From NCBI GenBank assembly GCA_002722385.1, contig PBLR01000010.1, forward strand, positions 1-12,236: a stretch of 12,236 nucleotides of DNA. Direction: 5' to 3'. The position numbers and the translations under genes were made by a program. This DNA is from SAR116 cluster bacterium (GTDB lineage Bacteria; Pseudomonadota; Alphaproteobacteria; Puniceispirillales; Puniceispirillaceae). Each line of letters starts with the position of its first letter. Within the stretch, counting starts at the first letter, position 1. Of the stretch, positions 1 through 10,685 are shown in pieces. Under the pieces are notes generated by a model. The model made no database searches, was not told where the DNA came from, and was given only the letters and a program-made list of their open reading frames with translations.

Positions 1-1329
1 GATCTGGGTGAGGCGAAATGGAAAGCCTGGATTAAACCGCTGGCATTTGAAGCGATTGATGACAGCTTGTTGATCTTGCGGGCTGACACCTCATTTCTTC
101 GGGACCGGGTGTTATCAAATTATGCTGAAAAGCTGAGATTGCTGGCCAAAGCCGAATTTGACGGGGTCCAGGCTGTTGATGTGGTGCTGAACAGTGCCGA
201 TCGTACAGGCCCGCTTGCCTCTTCCCCTGCTTCTGCTGCTGACTATCCGCCGCGGATGACCTCTTCGGCTGCCGAATCAGAGGCGGCGCCAAGCCTGACC
301 GGAACCGTTGAAGGGCTGGACAGCCGGCTGACTTTTGAGAATTTTATTGTTGGCAAGCCGAACCAGCTGGCGTTTGCGATTGCCAAGCGGGTTGCCGAAA
401 GTGCCGAGGCCACCTACAACCCGCTGTTTTTATATGGAGGCGTTGGTCTGGGCAAAACACATCTGATGCATGCGATTGCCTGGGAAATTAACCACCGCCA
501 GCCGCACCGCAAAGTGATGTATCTGTCTGCTGAAAAATTCATGTACCGGTTCATCAGGGCGTTACGGTATCGTGACATGATGTCATTCAAAGAACAGTTC
601 CGGTCTGTTGATGTTCTGATGATCGATGATGTGCAGTTCATTTCCGGCAAGGATTCAACACAAGAAGAGTTTTTCCATACGTTCAACGCGCTGGTTGAGG
701 ATGGCCGCCAGGTTGTTCTGTCTGCAGATAAATCACCAACAGACCTGTCCGGTATGGAAGAACGTCTGCGCTCTCGCCTCGGCTGGGGCATGGTGGCGGA
801 TATACATCCGGCTGATTATGAATTGCGTTTGGGTATTCTTCAGGCCCGCCGCGATAAATCAGGGGTTGATGTGTCTGATAAGGTACTGGACTTCCTGGCG
901 CGGAAAATCACCTCAAACATCCGTGAAATTGAAGGCGCCTTTAACCGGATTGTTGCGCATGCCACTTTGGTCGGGCGCGAGATTACTGTGGAAACGTCAC
1001 GAGAATTGCTGGCAGACCTGTTACGGGCCAGCAGCCGGCGCATTACGGTTGATGACATCCAGAAACAAGTGGCCAGCCATTTTCATATCCGTGTCGCTGA
1101 TATGTTTTCTGCCAGACGGTCACGCCAGATCGCCCGGCCACGCCAGATCGCCATGTATCTGGCCAAGAATCTGACCTCTCTGTCCTATCCAGAGATTGGC
1201 AGACGCTTCGGTAATCGTGACCATACAACCATCATGCATGCGGTGCGCAAGGTTGAAGAATTAATGGTCACAGAAACCGAACTGGCTGATGATGTGAATC
1301 TGCTGAAATCAGTTCTTTCCGATCAGTAA
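1..1329 (+). CDS. dnaA: Chromosomal replication initiator DnaA (5' end cut off by window)
   Basis: DnaA binds DnaA boxes at the origin, assembles in its ATP form and melts the DNA for helicase loading. The frame is open from base 1, where a domain I sequence with the W-x-x-W-I-x-P-L pattern is already visible, so about 15-25 N-terminal residues, the promoter and any upstream origin are missing. Of the 442 residues seen, about 65-105 form a short Ala/Ser-rich linker (domain II). The AAA+ domain follows, with Walker A GGVGLGKT at 146-153, Walker B with Asp209-Asp210, and a box VII RSRLGWG arginine-finger region. The C-terminal DNA-binding domain carries ARPRQIAMYLAK and RDHTT (406-410). The residue before this Arg is Asn405, where the family normally has Gly (FGGRDHTT). 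An internal methionine at base 67 is not the true start because it would delete half of domain I. Identification is secure. Confidence 0.97.
   Translation, partial: DLGEAKWKAWIKPLAFEAIDDSLLILRADTSFLRDRVLSNYAEKLRLLAKAEFDGVQAVDVVLNSADRTGPLASSPASAADYPPRMTSSAAESEAAPSLTGTVEGLDSRLTFENFIVGKPNQLAFAIAKRVAESAEATYNPLFLYGGVGLGKTHLMHAIAWEINHRQPHRKVMYLSAEKFMYRFIRALRYRDMMSFKEQFRSVDVLMIDDVQFISGKDSTQEEFFHTFNALVEDGRQVVLSADKSPTDLSGMEERLRSRLGWGMVADIHPADYELRLGILQARRDKSGVDVSDKVLDFLARKITSNIREIEGAFNRIVAHATLVGREITVETSRELLADLLRASSRRITVDDIQKQVASHFHIRVADMFSARRSRQIARPRQIAMYLAKNLTSLSYPEIGRRFGNRDHTTIMHAVRKVEELMVTETELADDVNLLKSVLSDQ
1121..1152 (+). repeat. 14-bp direct repeat inside dnaA (two copies, 18-bp period)
   Basis: The 14-mer CACGCCAGATCGCC occurs at 1121-1134 and again at 1139-1152, in the same reading frame. 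It makes the protein read R-Q-I-A twice, six residues apart, at the entry to the DNA-binding helices. The second copy matches the family consensus ARPRQxAM. The first lies where other DnaA proteins usually have a looser R-S-x-V-A. The identity is seen directly; a recent slippage or gene-conversion origin is inference, and shared codon choice for similar amino acids could also explain it. Confidence 0.6.
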
Positions 1330-1371
1330 AACCAAAGGGTTGCCCGCAAAGTGCAGTCCAGCCAGTCAAAT

Positions 1372-1394
1372 GGCCAGATCAGGTGAGTCTGGCC
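1372..1394 (+). terminator. Stem-loop between dnaA and dnaN, possible weak terminator or attenuator
   Basis: A perfect inverted repeat, GGCCAGA (1372-1378) and TCTGGCC (1388-1394), flanks a 9-base loop and begins 42 bases after the dnaA stop. No T-run follows directly (the next bases are TATATCC), so it is not a classical intrinsic terminator. It may reduce read-through into dnaN, stabilise the end of the dnaA transcript, or be chance. A GAGTC sequence (a GANTC site, as methylated by CcrM in many alphaproteobacteria) lies at 1385-1389 across the loop and stem. Confidence 0.35.
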
Positions 1395-1422
1395 TATATC
1401 CTGTGATTATTTTCGTTTGTAC

Positions 1423-1431
1423 TGCTATATT
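1423..1431 (+). promoter_or_regulatory. Possible extended -10 promoter for dnaN
   Basis: TGCTATATT fits an extended -10 element (TG-n followed by TATATT, five of six matches to TATAAT). It lies 56 bases before the dnaN start and just after the dnaA-dnaN stem-loop. No good -35 hexamer is present at 16-18 bp spacing, which is tolerated for extended -10 promoters. It would let dnaN and recF be transcribed apart from dnaA. This rests on pattern only. The rest of the 158-base gap shows no DnaA box, tRNA or small ORF. Confidence 0.35.
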
Positions 1432-1487
1432 TTGTGTGTCAAAATAGGGTACTTGAACACGACCATCAAAAATTCAGAGATAAGCCG

Positions 1488-2591
1488 ATGAAATTCGCAA
1501 TTGATAGGCTGAGTTTGCTTCGTCCTCTCGGGCATGTCAGTTCTGTAGTTGAGCGACGCAACACCATTCCCATTCTGGCCAATATTGTTATCCGGGCAGA
1601 AGCAGGCCAATTGACCCTGACCGCAACGGATATGGAAATGGATATCGCTGAGCAGGTCAGCTGTTCAGTGGCACAGGACGGGGCTTGTACAGTCCCTGCT
1701 CATCTGTTGAACGATATTGTCAAAAAGCTGCCAGAAGGGGCTGAAGTGACCGTCACAGTTGCTGATGGCACAGCATCTGTTCAGGCTGGCCGGTCAAATT
1801 TCACCCTGCCGACATTGCCGGTTGAAGATTTTCCTGCCTTTAATTCCAGCGAATTGCCAATTCAGTTTGCCATCACCACAGCTGATATGCGGCATCAGAT
1901 TGACACCACCCGGTTTGCGATTTCAACTGAAGAAACCCGTTATTATCTGAATGGCATTTATTTTCATAAAAGCGATTCAGGGGCGCTGGCGGCGGTGGCC
2001 ACAGATGGTCACAGGCTGGCCCTTGCGCAGATGAGCATGCCACAGGGCGCACAGGATCTGCCGAACATTATCCTGCCGCGCAAGGCTGTGGGCGAGCTGC
2101 GGAAATTGCTGGATGATGAAGAAGGCGAGGTTAATGTCCGGCTGTCTGAAACCCGTGCTGAATTTTCCTTTGGTCAGGTGCGTCTGACCTCAAAGCTTAT
2201 TGATGGCTCTTTTCCAGATTACACCCGGGTGATCCCGCGCGGCAATGATAAGGTGCTCAGCGTTGACCGTGGCCTGTTTTCGGCAGCGGTTGACAGGGTG
2301 TCGACCATTTCTTCTGAAAAATCACGTTCGGTGAAGCTCAGCCTGACTGAAAATCTGCTGACTCTGTCTGCCAGTACGCCTGAGGCGTCAAGTGCGGTTG
2401 AAGAGCTGGAAGTCAGCTATTCAGGTGAGGGATTGGATATAGGGTTCAATGCGCGTTATCTGCTGGAAATTGCCCAGCAGATTGAAGGCGATGTGATGCA
2501 GATGGCCTTGTCTGATCCGGGCTCACCCAGCCTTATTTCAACACCTGGTGATGACGATAATCTGTTTGTGCTTATGCCGATGCGGGTTTAA
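1488..2591 (+). CDS. dnaN: DNA polymerase III beta subunit (sliding clamp)
   Basis: DnaN dimerises into a ring that tethers polymerase III and other DNA-handling proteins to DNA. The 367-residue product has the family's normal length. It opens with M-K-F and carries the N-terminal hallmark ERRNTIPILANI at about residues 21-32. It ends in VLMPMRV, the hydrophobic C-terminal segment that forms part of the partner-binding pocket (VMPMRL in E. coli). The frame can be extended upstream to a GTG at 1434, but the ATG at 1488 was chosen because it matches family N-termini and the extra 18 residues look non-conserved. The ribosome-binding site is weak (AGAGATAAG just upstream). It sits 158 bases after dnaA and 50 bases before recF, the classical replication-gene order. 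No anomaly was seen. Confidence 0.96.
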   Translation: MKFAIDRLSLLRPLGHVSSVVERRNTIPILANIVIRAEAGQLTLTATDMEMDIAEQVSCSVAQDGACTVPAHLLNDIVKKLPEGAEVTVTVADGTASVQAGRSNFTLPTLPVEDFPAFNSSELPIQFAITTADMRHQIDTTRFAISTEETRYYLNGIYFHKSDSGALAAVATDGHRLALAQMSMPQGAQDLPNIILPRKAVGELRKLLDDEEGEVNVRLSETRAEFSFGQVRLTSKLIDGSFPDYTRVIPRGNDKVLSVDRGLFSAAVDRVSTISSEKSRSVKLSLTENLLTLSASTPEASSAVEELEVSYSGEGLDIGFNARYLLEIAQQIEGDVMQMALSDPGSPSLISTPGDDDNLFVLMPMRV

Positions 2592-2632
2592 GGGCCGGTG
2601 TATGTGGCAAAAACAGGCGAACAAGCAAGGGT

Positions 2633-2638
2633 GGAGAG
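2633..2638 (+). promoter_or_regulatory. Ribosome-binding site that supports the long recF start
   Basis: GGAGAG lies 3 bases before the tandem ATGATG at 2642-2647, so its GGAG core is about 5 bases from the first ATG and 8 from the second. The alternative start at 2735, which would give a RecF of more usual N-terminus, has its nearest GGGGAG about 15 or more bases upstream, too far for efficient initiation. This favours the longer protein. Confidence 0.55.
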
Positions 2639-2641
2639 CCT

Positions 2642-6375
<3,734 letters not shown>

Positions 6376-6382
6376 TCAAACA

Positions 6383-7699
6383 ATGTTGCCGCCCTTTTCC
6401 ACATCCAGACCTGACCTTCAGGCGGTGGCCCGTATCAACGGTGAGGCGCTGATAGATCCCAAAGCGGTTGTGCTGATCAGGTGGCTGGCGCTGTCTGGCC
6501 AGTCTGTCGCTCTTATCTGTGTGTTTTTCTTTTTGAATTTTGAGCCACCTTTTTTAAGTGCCTTCGGTATTATTCTGGTCGGGGTGGCAGTGAATGTCTG
6601 GCAGGCCTGGCGGACCCGGCATCTGACTCAGGCCTCTGCCATAGAACTGCTTCTGGCCCTGTTATTTGATGTGATTCAGCTGGCCGGGCTGCTTTATCTG
6701 ACAGGGGGGTTAAGCAATCCGTTTTCGATCTTGCTGCTGGCCCCGATTGTGGTGTCTGCTGCTCTGCTTGATTTCAAATCCACAGCTTTTCTGGTGATTC
6801 TTGTCGGGGTTTGTGCCAGCCTGTTATCCAGGCTTCATCTGCCTCTGCCTTTGCTGGCGGACAGGTTTGATCTGCCCTCTTTATATCTCATCGGGCTGTT
6901 GGTGGCTTTGATGGTGTCGGCGTTATTTATCAGCTTTTATGTCTGGTGGCTGGCAGACAGATCACGGCGCACCTCAGCCAGCCTGGCCGCAACACAGCTG
7001 GTTCTGGAACGTGAACAGCAGATCGCTAATTTAGGCGCACTGGCCGCGGCGGCGGCTCATAAGCTGGGCTCACCTCTGAACACCATCACACTGATCAGCC
7101 ATGAGCTGCAGAACCGGCTTGACCAGCATCCCCGGTCCGAAGACTTACAGGCGGACATCTCGCTTCTGATCAATGAAGCAGAAAGATGCCGTGTGATTCT
7201 CTCTGAGCTGGACCGCGATGTGAACACAGACAGATTTGCAGATGATGTGACCATGCCGATCAGTCAGGTGTTACACACCATGCTTGATGCCAAATTCACC
7301 GAATTGACAGGTCTTCTTGATCTGACCACGGGGTCTTTGGATGACAGTGATGAGCCCTTATCCAAGCCGCTTCCTGATCTGAAATATACGTTGGAGATTC
7401 TGCTGGATAATGCACATGACTATGCGGCCACGGCGATCAGACTTGATATTGGCTGGACCGCGACCGATATTGATATCAACCTCAGCGATGATGGGCCGGG
7501 GTTTGGCCCGAATATTCTGGCCCGTCTGGGCCAGCCCTGGAACAGCTCGCGTGACGGTCGCGGCGGCCATCGCGGTCTGGGATTGTTTCTGGCGGTAACA
7601 CTGGTCAACAGCCTTGGTGGTGAAATTGACATTTATAATGAAGAAGTTGGCGGCGCGGCCATTCATATCACCATTCCGCGCGAAAGATTGACAAGCTGA
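6383..7699 (+). CDS. regB: RegB/PrrB/ActS-type redox sensor histidine kinase
   Basis: RegB kinases sit in the inner membrane, sense quinone pool and redox state, and phosphorylate RegA to control respiration and other energy pathways. The 438-residue protein begins with about 30 cytoplasmic residues, then about six hydrophobic segments (roughly 31-195). G108-G-L-S-N-P-F114 matches the family ubiquinone motif GGxxNPF. The H-box is AAAAAH226-K-L-G-S-P-L. The family has H-E-L-G-T-P-L, so the acidic residue after the phosphorylated His is replaced by Lys227. Cys269, in ERCRVIL, fits the redox-active cysteine (Cys265 of Rhodobacter capsulatus). The ATPase domain has an N-box LLDNAHDYA, DDGPGF and GLGLFLA. 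No ribosome-binding site precedes the ATG and the gyrB stop is 7 bases away, so translational coupling to gyrB is likely. Family is secure; kinase activity is less certain. Confidence 0.9.
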   Translation: MLPPFSTSRPDLQAVARINGEALIDPKAVVLIRWLALSGQSVALICVFFFLNFEPPFLSAFGIILVGVAVNVWQAWRTRHLTQASAIELLLALLFDVIQLAGLLYLTGGLSNPFSILLLAPIVVSAALLDFKSTAFLVILVGVCASLLSRLHLPLPLLADRFDLPSLYLIGLLVALMVSALFISFYVWWLADRSRRTSASLAATQLVLEREQQIANLGALAAAAAHKLGSPLNTITLISHELQNRLDQHPRSEDLQADISLLINEAERCRVILSELDRDVNTDRFADDVTMPISQVLHTMLDAKFTELTGLLDLTTGSLDDSDEPLSKPLPDLKYTLEILLDNAHDYAATAIRLDIGWTATDIDINLSDDGPGFGPNILARLGQPWNSSRDGRGGHRGLGLFLAVTLVNSLGGEIDIYNEEVGGAAIHITIPRERLTS

Positions 7700-7766
7700 T
7701 AAGTGGTAAACATGGTGCTGGTCTGGTGACAGGACATAGATTCTAAAAGGCCGAAAAGATAAGAAG

Positions 7767-8294
7767 ATGAACAGAAAGCTGTTAATTCTGGATGATGATA
7801 ACGCGCTGCGACGGATGCTGGTGCGCGCGATGGAACAACGTGAATTTACGGTTATGGCCGCAGCTGGTGTGAAAGAAGCCTTGAGCCTGATTCAGCAACA
7901 GCTGCCTGATTATGCTGTTCTGGATTTAAAACTTGAAGATGGCAACGGCCTTGATGTTGTGCGTCACCTTCAGTCTGTGAACCCAGCGTGTCGGATCATT
8001 ATCCTCACAGGATTCGGCAATATCGCCACCGCGGTTGCCGCGGTGAAGGCAGGGGCGCTTGATTATTTGCCCAAGCCGGCAAACCCTGATGAGATTGTCA
8101 GAGCATTGCTGCAGACAGAAGGCGGCCTGCCTGCCCCGCCTGAAGATCCGATGAGCGCCGACAGGGTGCGCTGGGAACATATTCAGCGTGTGTTTGAACA
8201 ATGTGACCGCAATGTTTCTGAGACGGCCCGCCGCCTGAAAATGCACCGCCGGACCTTACAACGTATTCTTGCCAAACACGCCCCGCGCCGGTAA
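7767..8294 (+). CDS. regA: RegA/PrrA/ActR-type response regulator
   Basis: This is the DNA-binding partner of RegB, controlling energy-metabolism genes (respiratory oxidases, carbon and nitrogen fixation or photosynthesis in other alphaproteobacteria). Its 175 residues are typical for RegA. The receiver domain keeps the acidic pocket Asp9-Asp10-Asp11, phospho-acceptor Asp53 in LDLKLEDGNG, Thr81 and Lys103. A proline-rich linker leads to the family hallmark PMSADRVRWEHIQRV. The C-terminal Fis-type helix-turn-helix (about 144-171) reads VSETARRLKMHRRTLQRILAK, close to identical with known RegA proteins. It lies 67 bases after regB. A purine-rich stretch (GATAAGAAG) precedes the ATG, but no convincing separate promoter is visible, so cotranscription is likely. 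In Rhodobacter regA is separated from regB; here the two are adjacent. No key residue is missing. Confidence 0.95.
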   Translation: MNRKLLILDDDNALRRMLVRAMEQREFTVMAAAGVKEALSLIQQQLPDYAVLDLKLEDGNGLDVVRHLQSVNPACRIIILTGFGNIATAVAAVKAGALDYLPKPANPDEIVRALLQTEGGLPAPPEDPMSADRVRWEHIQRVFEQCDRNVSETARRLKMHRRTLQRILAKHAPRR

Positions 8295-8354
8295 ATAGAC
8301 AGCTTGAATGAATGTCCCGGCAGGGGCTCCATCTTGTTTGACAGGGGGTAAGGG

Positions 8355-8570
8355 ATGGCTGGTGATCCGCAAAAAATATATCGGTTTCTGACAGGAGAAG
8401 ACACGCCTGAATTTTGCGCGCGTGTCAGTGCCGCCTTGGATGAAGGCTACGTTCTTTATGGTGATCCGGTTATGGTCATGGACGGGAAGACACGCATCGT
8501 CGGTCAGGCTGTTATATGGGGACAAAGCCAGCAGGGCGATGTTGATGTGCAAAAAGAGGACCGAAGATGA
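8355..8570 (+). CDS. Small DUF1737-like protein of unknown function
   Basis: This 71-residue protein resembles the DUF1737 family of small alphaproteobacterial proteins: an N-terminal Y-R-F-L-T-G, then F-C-x-R-V-x-x-A-L-x-x-G-Y-x-L-Y-G-x-P, then a second half ending in I-V-G-Q-A-V. No signal peptide, membrane segment, cysteine pair or catalytic motif is seen, so it is probably a small cytoplasmic protein. The C-terminal 15 residues are polar and charged. The ATG has a strong ribosome-binding site (GGGGG at 8344-8348, 6 bases away). Its TGA overlaps the metZ ATG in an ATGA arrangement, so the two genes are translationally coupled and likely cooperate or are co-regulated. The family call comes from memory of the sequence pattern; the function is unknown. 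Confidence 0.8.
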   Translation: MAGDPQKIYRFLTGEDTPEFCARVSAALDEGYVLYGDPVMVMDGKTRIVGQAVIWGQSQQGDVDVQKEDRR

Positions 8571-9760
8571 GCAAGGACACATCCTGGCACAGAGACACCC
8601 ATTTGATCCGTGAAGGGGTGAATCGTACAGATAATTTTGAAACATCTGAAGCGTTGTTCATGACCTCTGGCTATGTCTATGACACGGCTGAACAGGCAGC
8701 CGCAGCGTTTAAAGGTGAGGCTGATAATTTTGTTTATTCACGTTATGGCAACCCGACCTTAAAAGCCCTTGAAGCGCGGCTGGCCAAGCTTGAGGGGGCA
8801 GAGGCCTGCCGTGTATGCGGAACAGGTATGGCCGCGATATTCTCGTCTCTGGCGTGCCAGCTTTCTGCAGGGGATCGTGTGGTGGCCAGCCAGGCATTGT
8901 TTGGGGCCTGTCATGCGATTTTAACAAAAATCCTGCCGCGCTGGGGGGTTGATGTTGAACTGGTCGACGGGCGCGATCTGGCGGCCTGGACAACAGCATT
9001 GGCAAAACCGACAAAAATTGTGTTTCTGGAAAGCCCGTCAAATCCGGTTTTGCATTTGGTGGATATTCAGGCGGTCAGCGCGCTGGCCCATGCCGCCGGG
9101 GCACAGGTGATTGTGGATAATGTCTTTGCCACACCGGTGTTTCAGTCTCCGCTGGCCCTTGGTGCAGATATTGTTACCTATTCCACAACAAAACATATTG
9201 ATGGTCAGGGCCGCCTGCTTGGCGGGGCTGTGTTGGGCACCACAGCCTTTATTGAAGAGACCTTTCTGCCGTTTTACCGGCAGACCGGCGCAGCGATGAG
9301 CCCGTTTACCGCCTGGGTAATGCTGAAATCTCTGGAAACGCTGGTTTTGCGTGTAGAGGCGCAGACAAAAACCGCTCGCACGATCGCCGCCGCCATAAAG
9401 GCTCATCCGGCGGTGGTGTCTTTATCCTACCCTGGTGAGCCGTCCCATCCGCAATATGAGCTGGCCTGCCGCCAGATGTCAGGGCCCAGCACATTGATGG
9501 CGTTTGAAGTGCAGGGCGGCAAAGACGGTGCGTTCCGGTTTCTTAACGCCTTATCTCTTATTGATATTTCAAACAATCTAGGGGATTTAAAGTCACTGGC
9601 CTGTCATCCGGCCAGCACCACCCATATGAGCTTGTCTGAGGAGGAGCGGCAACAGCTGGAGATCAATGAAGGCCATGTCAGGCTTTCTGTCGGGTTGGAA
9701 CATGCAGATGATCTGATCTCAGATCTTACCCAGGCACTTGACGCCTGTATCAGGTCTTAG
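8567..9760 (+). CDS. metZ: O-succinylhomoserine sulfhydrylase
   Basis: MetZ is a cytoplasmic PLP enzyme of the Cys/Met metabolism family. It joins sulfide to O-succinylhomoserine, giving homocysteine and succinate, the direct sulfhydrylation route to methionine. Of its 397 residues, Y-S-R-Y-G-N-P-T (about 57-64) and G-T-G-M-A-A (about 85-90) bind the cofactor phosphate. Asp184 in VDNVFATP pairs with the pyridine nitrogen. Lys209 in YSTTKHIDGQGR forms the Schiff base. The H-I-D-G-Q-G-R context separates MetZ from cystathionine synthase or lyase, which typically read H-S-D or H-x-D-x-x-G. O-acetylhomoserine as the real substrate cannot be excluded. Its start overlaps the preceding small gene by 4 bases, and a transporter gene begins 8 bases after the stop. 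No SAM-II-like riboswitch was recognised in the 60 bases before the upstream gene. Confidence 0.93.
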   Translation: MSKDTSWHRDTHLIREGVNRTDNFETSEALFMTSGYVYDTAEQAAAAFKGEADNFVYSRYGNPTLKALEARLAKLEGAEACRVCGTGMAAIFSSLACQLSAGDRVVASQALFGACHAILTKILPRWGVDVELVDGRDLAAWTTALAKPTKIVFLESPSNPVLHLVDIQAVSALAHAAGAQVIVDNVFATPVFQSPLALGADIVTYSTTKHIDGQGRLLGGAVLGTTAFIEETFLPFYRQTGAAMSPFTAWVMLKSLETLVLRVEAQTKTARTIAAAIKAHPAVVSLSYPGEPSHPQYELACRQMSGPSTLMAFEVQGGKDGAFRFLNALSLIDISNNLGDLKSLACHPASTTHMSLSEEERQQLEINEGHVRLSVGLEHADDLISDLTQALDACIRS

Positions 9761-9768
9761 CCTGTTTT

Positions 9769-10659
9769 ATGGAATTGGCTCATCTTTTATCCCTGGCAGC
9801 AGCGTTGAGCTGGACACTGGCCAGCCTGTTCGGCCATCGCCCTGCGGTGACCTTGGGCTCGCTTCAGTTTAACCGTATCCGGATGCTGGCCTCAGCAGGG
9901 TTGCTGTGCGTGATGATGCTTCTCACAAACGCCAGCTGGTCTGTGCCTGATCAGTTTTGGCTGCCTATCCTTGCCTCTGCCCTGATCGGGGTTGTGATCG
10001 GGGATTATTTTTTATTTGTCACCATGCGCCGTCTGGGCCCGCGCCGTACCGGTATTCTGTTTGCGGCCAATGCGCCGCTGGCGGCTCTTCTTGGCTGGCT
10101 GTTTTTGTCTGAACCTCTGACAGGGCTGAAAATTCTGGCCATTGGGATTGGCTTTTCCGGCATTTGTCTGGCAGTGATTTATGGCAAGCGCCGGGATTTG
10201 CTGCATGTCTGGGAAACCATCACACAACCGCTCTGGCTGGGCGTGCTGACCGGGTTTCTGGCCGCCCTTGGCCAGGCGGTTGGTGTGCTGTTGCTGCGCC
10301 CGGTGATGGCGGCCGGGGGTGATCCAATGATGGCCGGCCTGATCAGGGTTTCTGTGGCGGCGCTTGTTTTCTGGCTGATCTGGCCGTTCAGCCGGCCACA
10401 GATTGACAAGGCTGTTTATGCCGATAAACGGCTTTGGCTGTATATTGTCGCGAATGGTTTTTTTGGCCTCAGCTTTGGCGTTTATCTGCTTCTGGCTGCT
10501 CTTGAAACCGGTCGGGTTGCTGATGTGACGATCTTGTCCTCTTTTGGCCCGGTTATGATTCTGCCCTTTGTGTGGTATCAAACACGCAGCCGTCCTGCCT
10601 GGGGGGCGTGGCTTGGTGCAGGACTTGTTGTCTGCAGTTCAGCCTTGCTGGTGGTATAG
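9769..10659 (+). CDS. EamA/DMT-family transporter (first of two)
   Basis: This is an inner-membrane protein of 296 residues with about ten hydrophobic helices in two repeated EamA halves (roughly 4-137 and 153-296), the layout of drug/metabolite transporters. The first half ends in the typical stretch G-I-L-F-A-A-N-A-P-L-A-A-L-L-G-W with L-S-E-P-L just after; the second half has the matching L-S-S-F-G-P-V. Charged loops are short. The family includes exporters of amino acids (such as RhtA), nucleosides and drugs, but sequence alone does not give the substrate. It starts 8 bases after metZ with no clear ribosome-binding site, so it is probably translated by coupling. That link makes an amino-acid or sulfur-metabolite role possible, but this is inference only. 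Confidence 0.88.
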   Translation: MELAHLLSLAAALSWTLASLFGHRPAVTLGSLQFNRIRMLASAGLLCVMMLLTNASWSVPDQFWLPILASALIGVVIGDYFLFVTMRRLGPRRTGILFAANAPLAALLGWLFLSEPLTGLKILAIGIGFSGICLAVIYGKRRDLLHVWETITQPLWLGVLTGFLAALGQAVGVLLLRPVMAAGGDPMMAGLIRVSVAALVFWLIWPFSRPQIDKAVYADKRLWLYIVANGFFGLSFGVYLLLAALETGRVADVTILSSFGPVMILPFVWYQTRSRPAWGAWLGAGLVVCSSALLVV

Positions 10660-10674
10660 GGGTCGTTGTGTTGC

Positions 10675-10678
10675 GGAG
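10675..10678 (+). promoter_or_regulatory. Ribosome-binding site that decides the start of the second transporter
   Basis: GGAG is spaced 7 bases before the GTG at 10686. A competing site, AGGGG at 10658-10662, lies 5 bases before another in-frame GTG at 10668, which would add six residues. Either is more plausible than the in-frame ATG at 10572, which would overlap the previous gene by 88 bases and add a non-hydrophobic, cysteine-containing leader unlike EamA proteins. Confidence 0.5.
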
Positions 10679-10685
10679 TGTCGAG

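Noticed and set aside
7688..7693. Perfect -35-like TTGACA at the end of regB, as a possible regA promoter
   Set aside because: No acceptable -10 hexamer lies 15-19 bases downstream; it falls inside the regB coding end.
8338..8343. TTGACA just before the DUF1737-like gene
   Set aside because: A matching -10 would fall inside the coding region, and none is seen there; the bases run into the ribosome-binding site.
8295..8354. Possible SAM-II-type riboswitch before the metZ operon
   Set aside because: The 60 bases lack the conserved pseudoknot sequence elements I would expect, and the only hairpin has a 3-bp stem.
9112..9120. Second perfect DnaA-box sequence inside metZ
   Set aside because: It again encodes a conserved V-D-N (the PLP-binding Asp184 region) and is isolated, so it is best explained by codon use.
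9740..9768. Short CAGG/CCTG inverted repeat followed by TTTT at the metZ-transporter junction, as a terminator
   Set aside because: The stem is only 4 bp and the next gene starts at once; it is too weak to be called a terminator.
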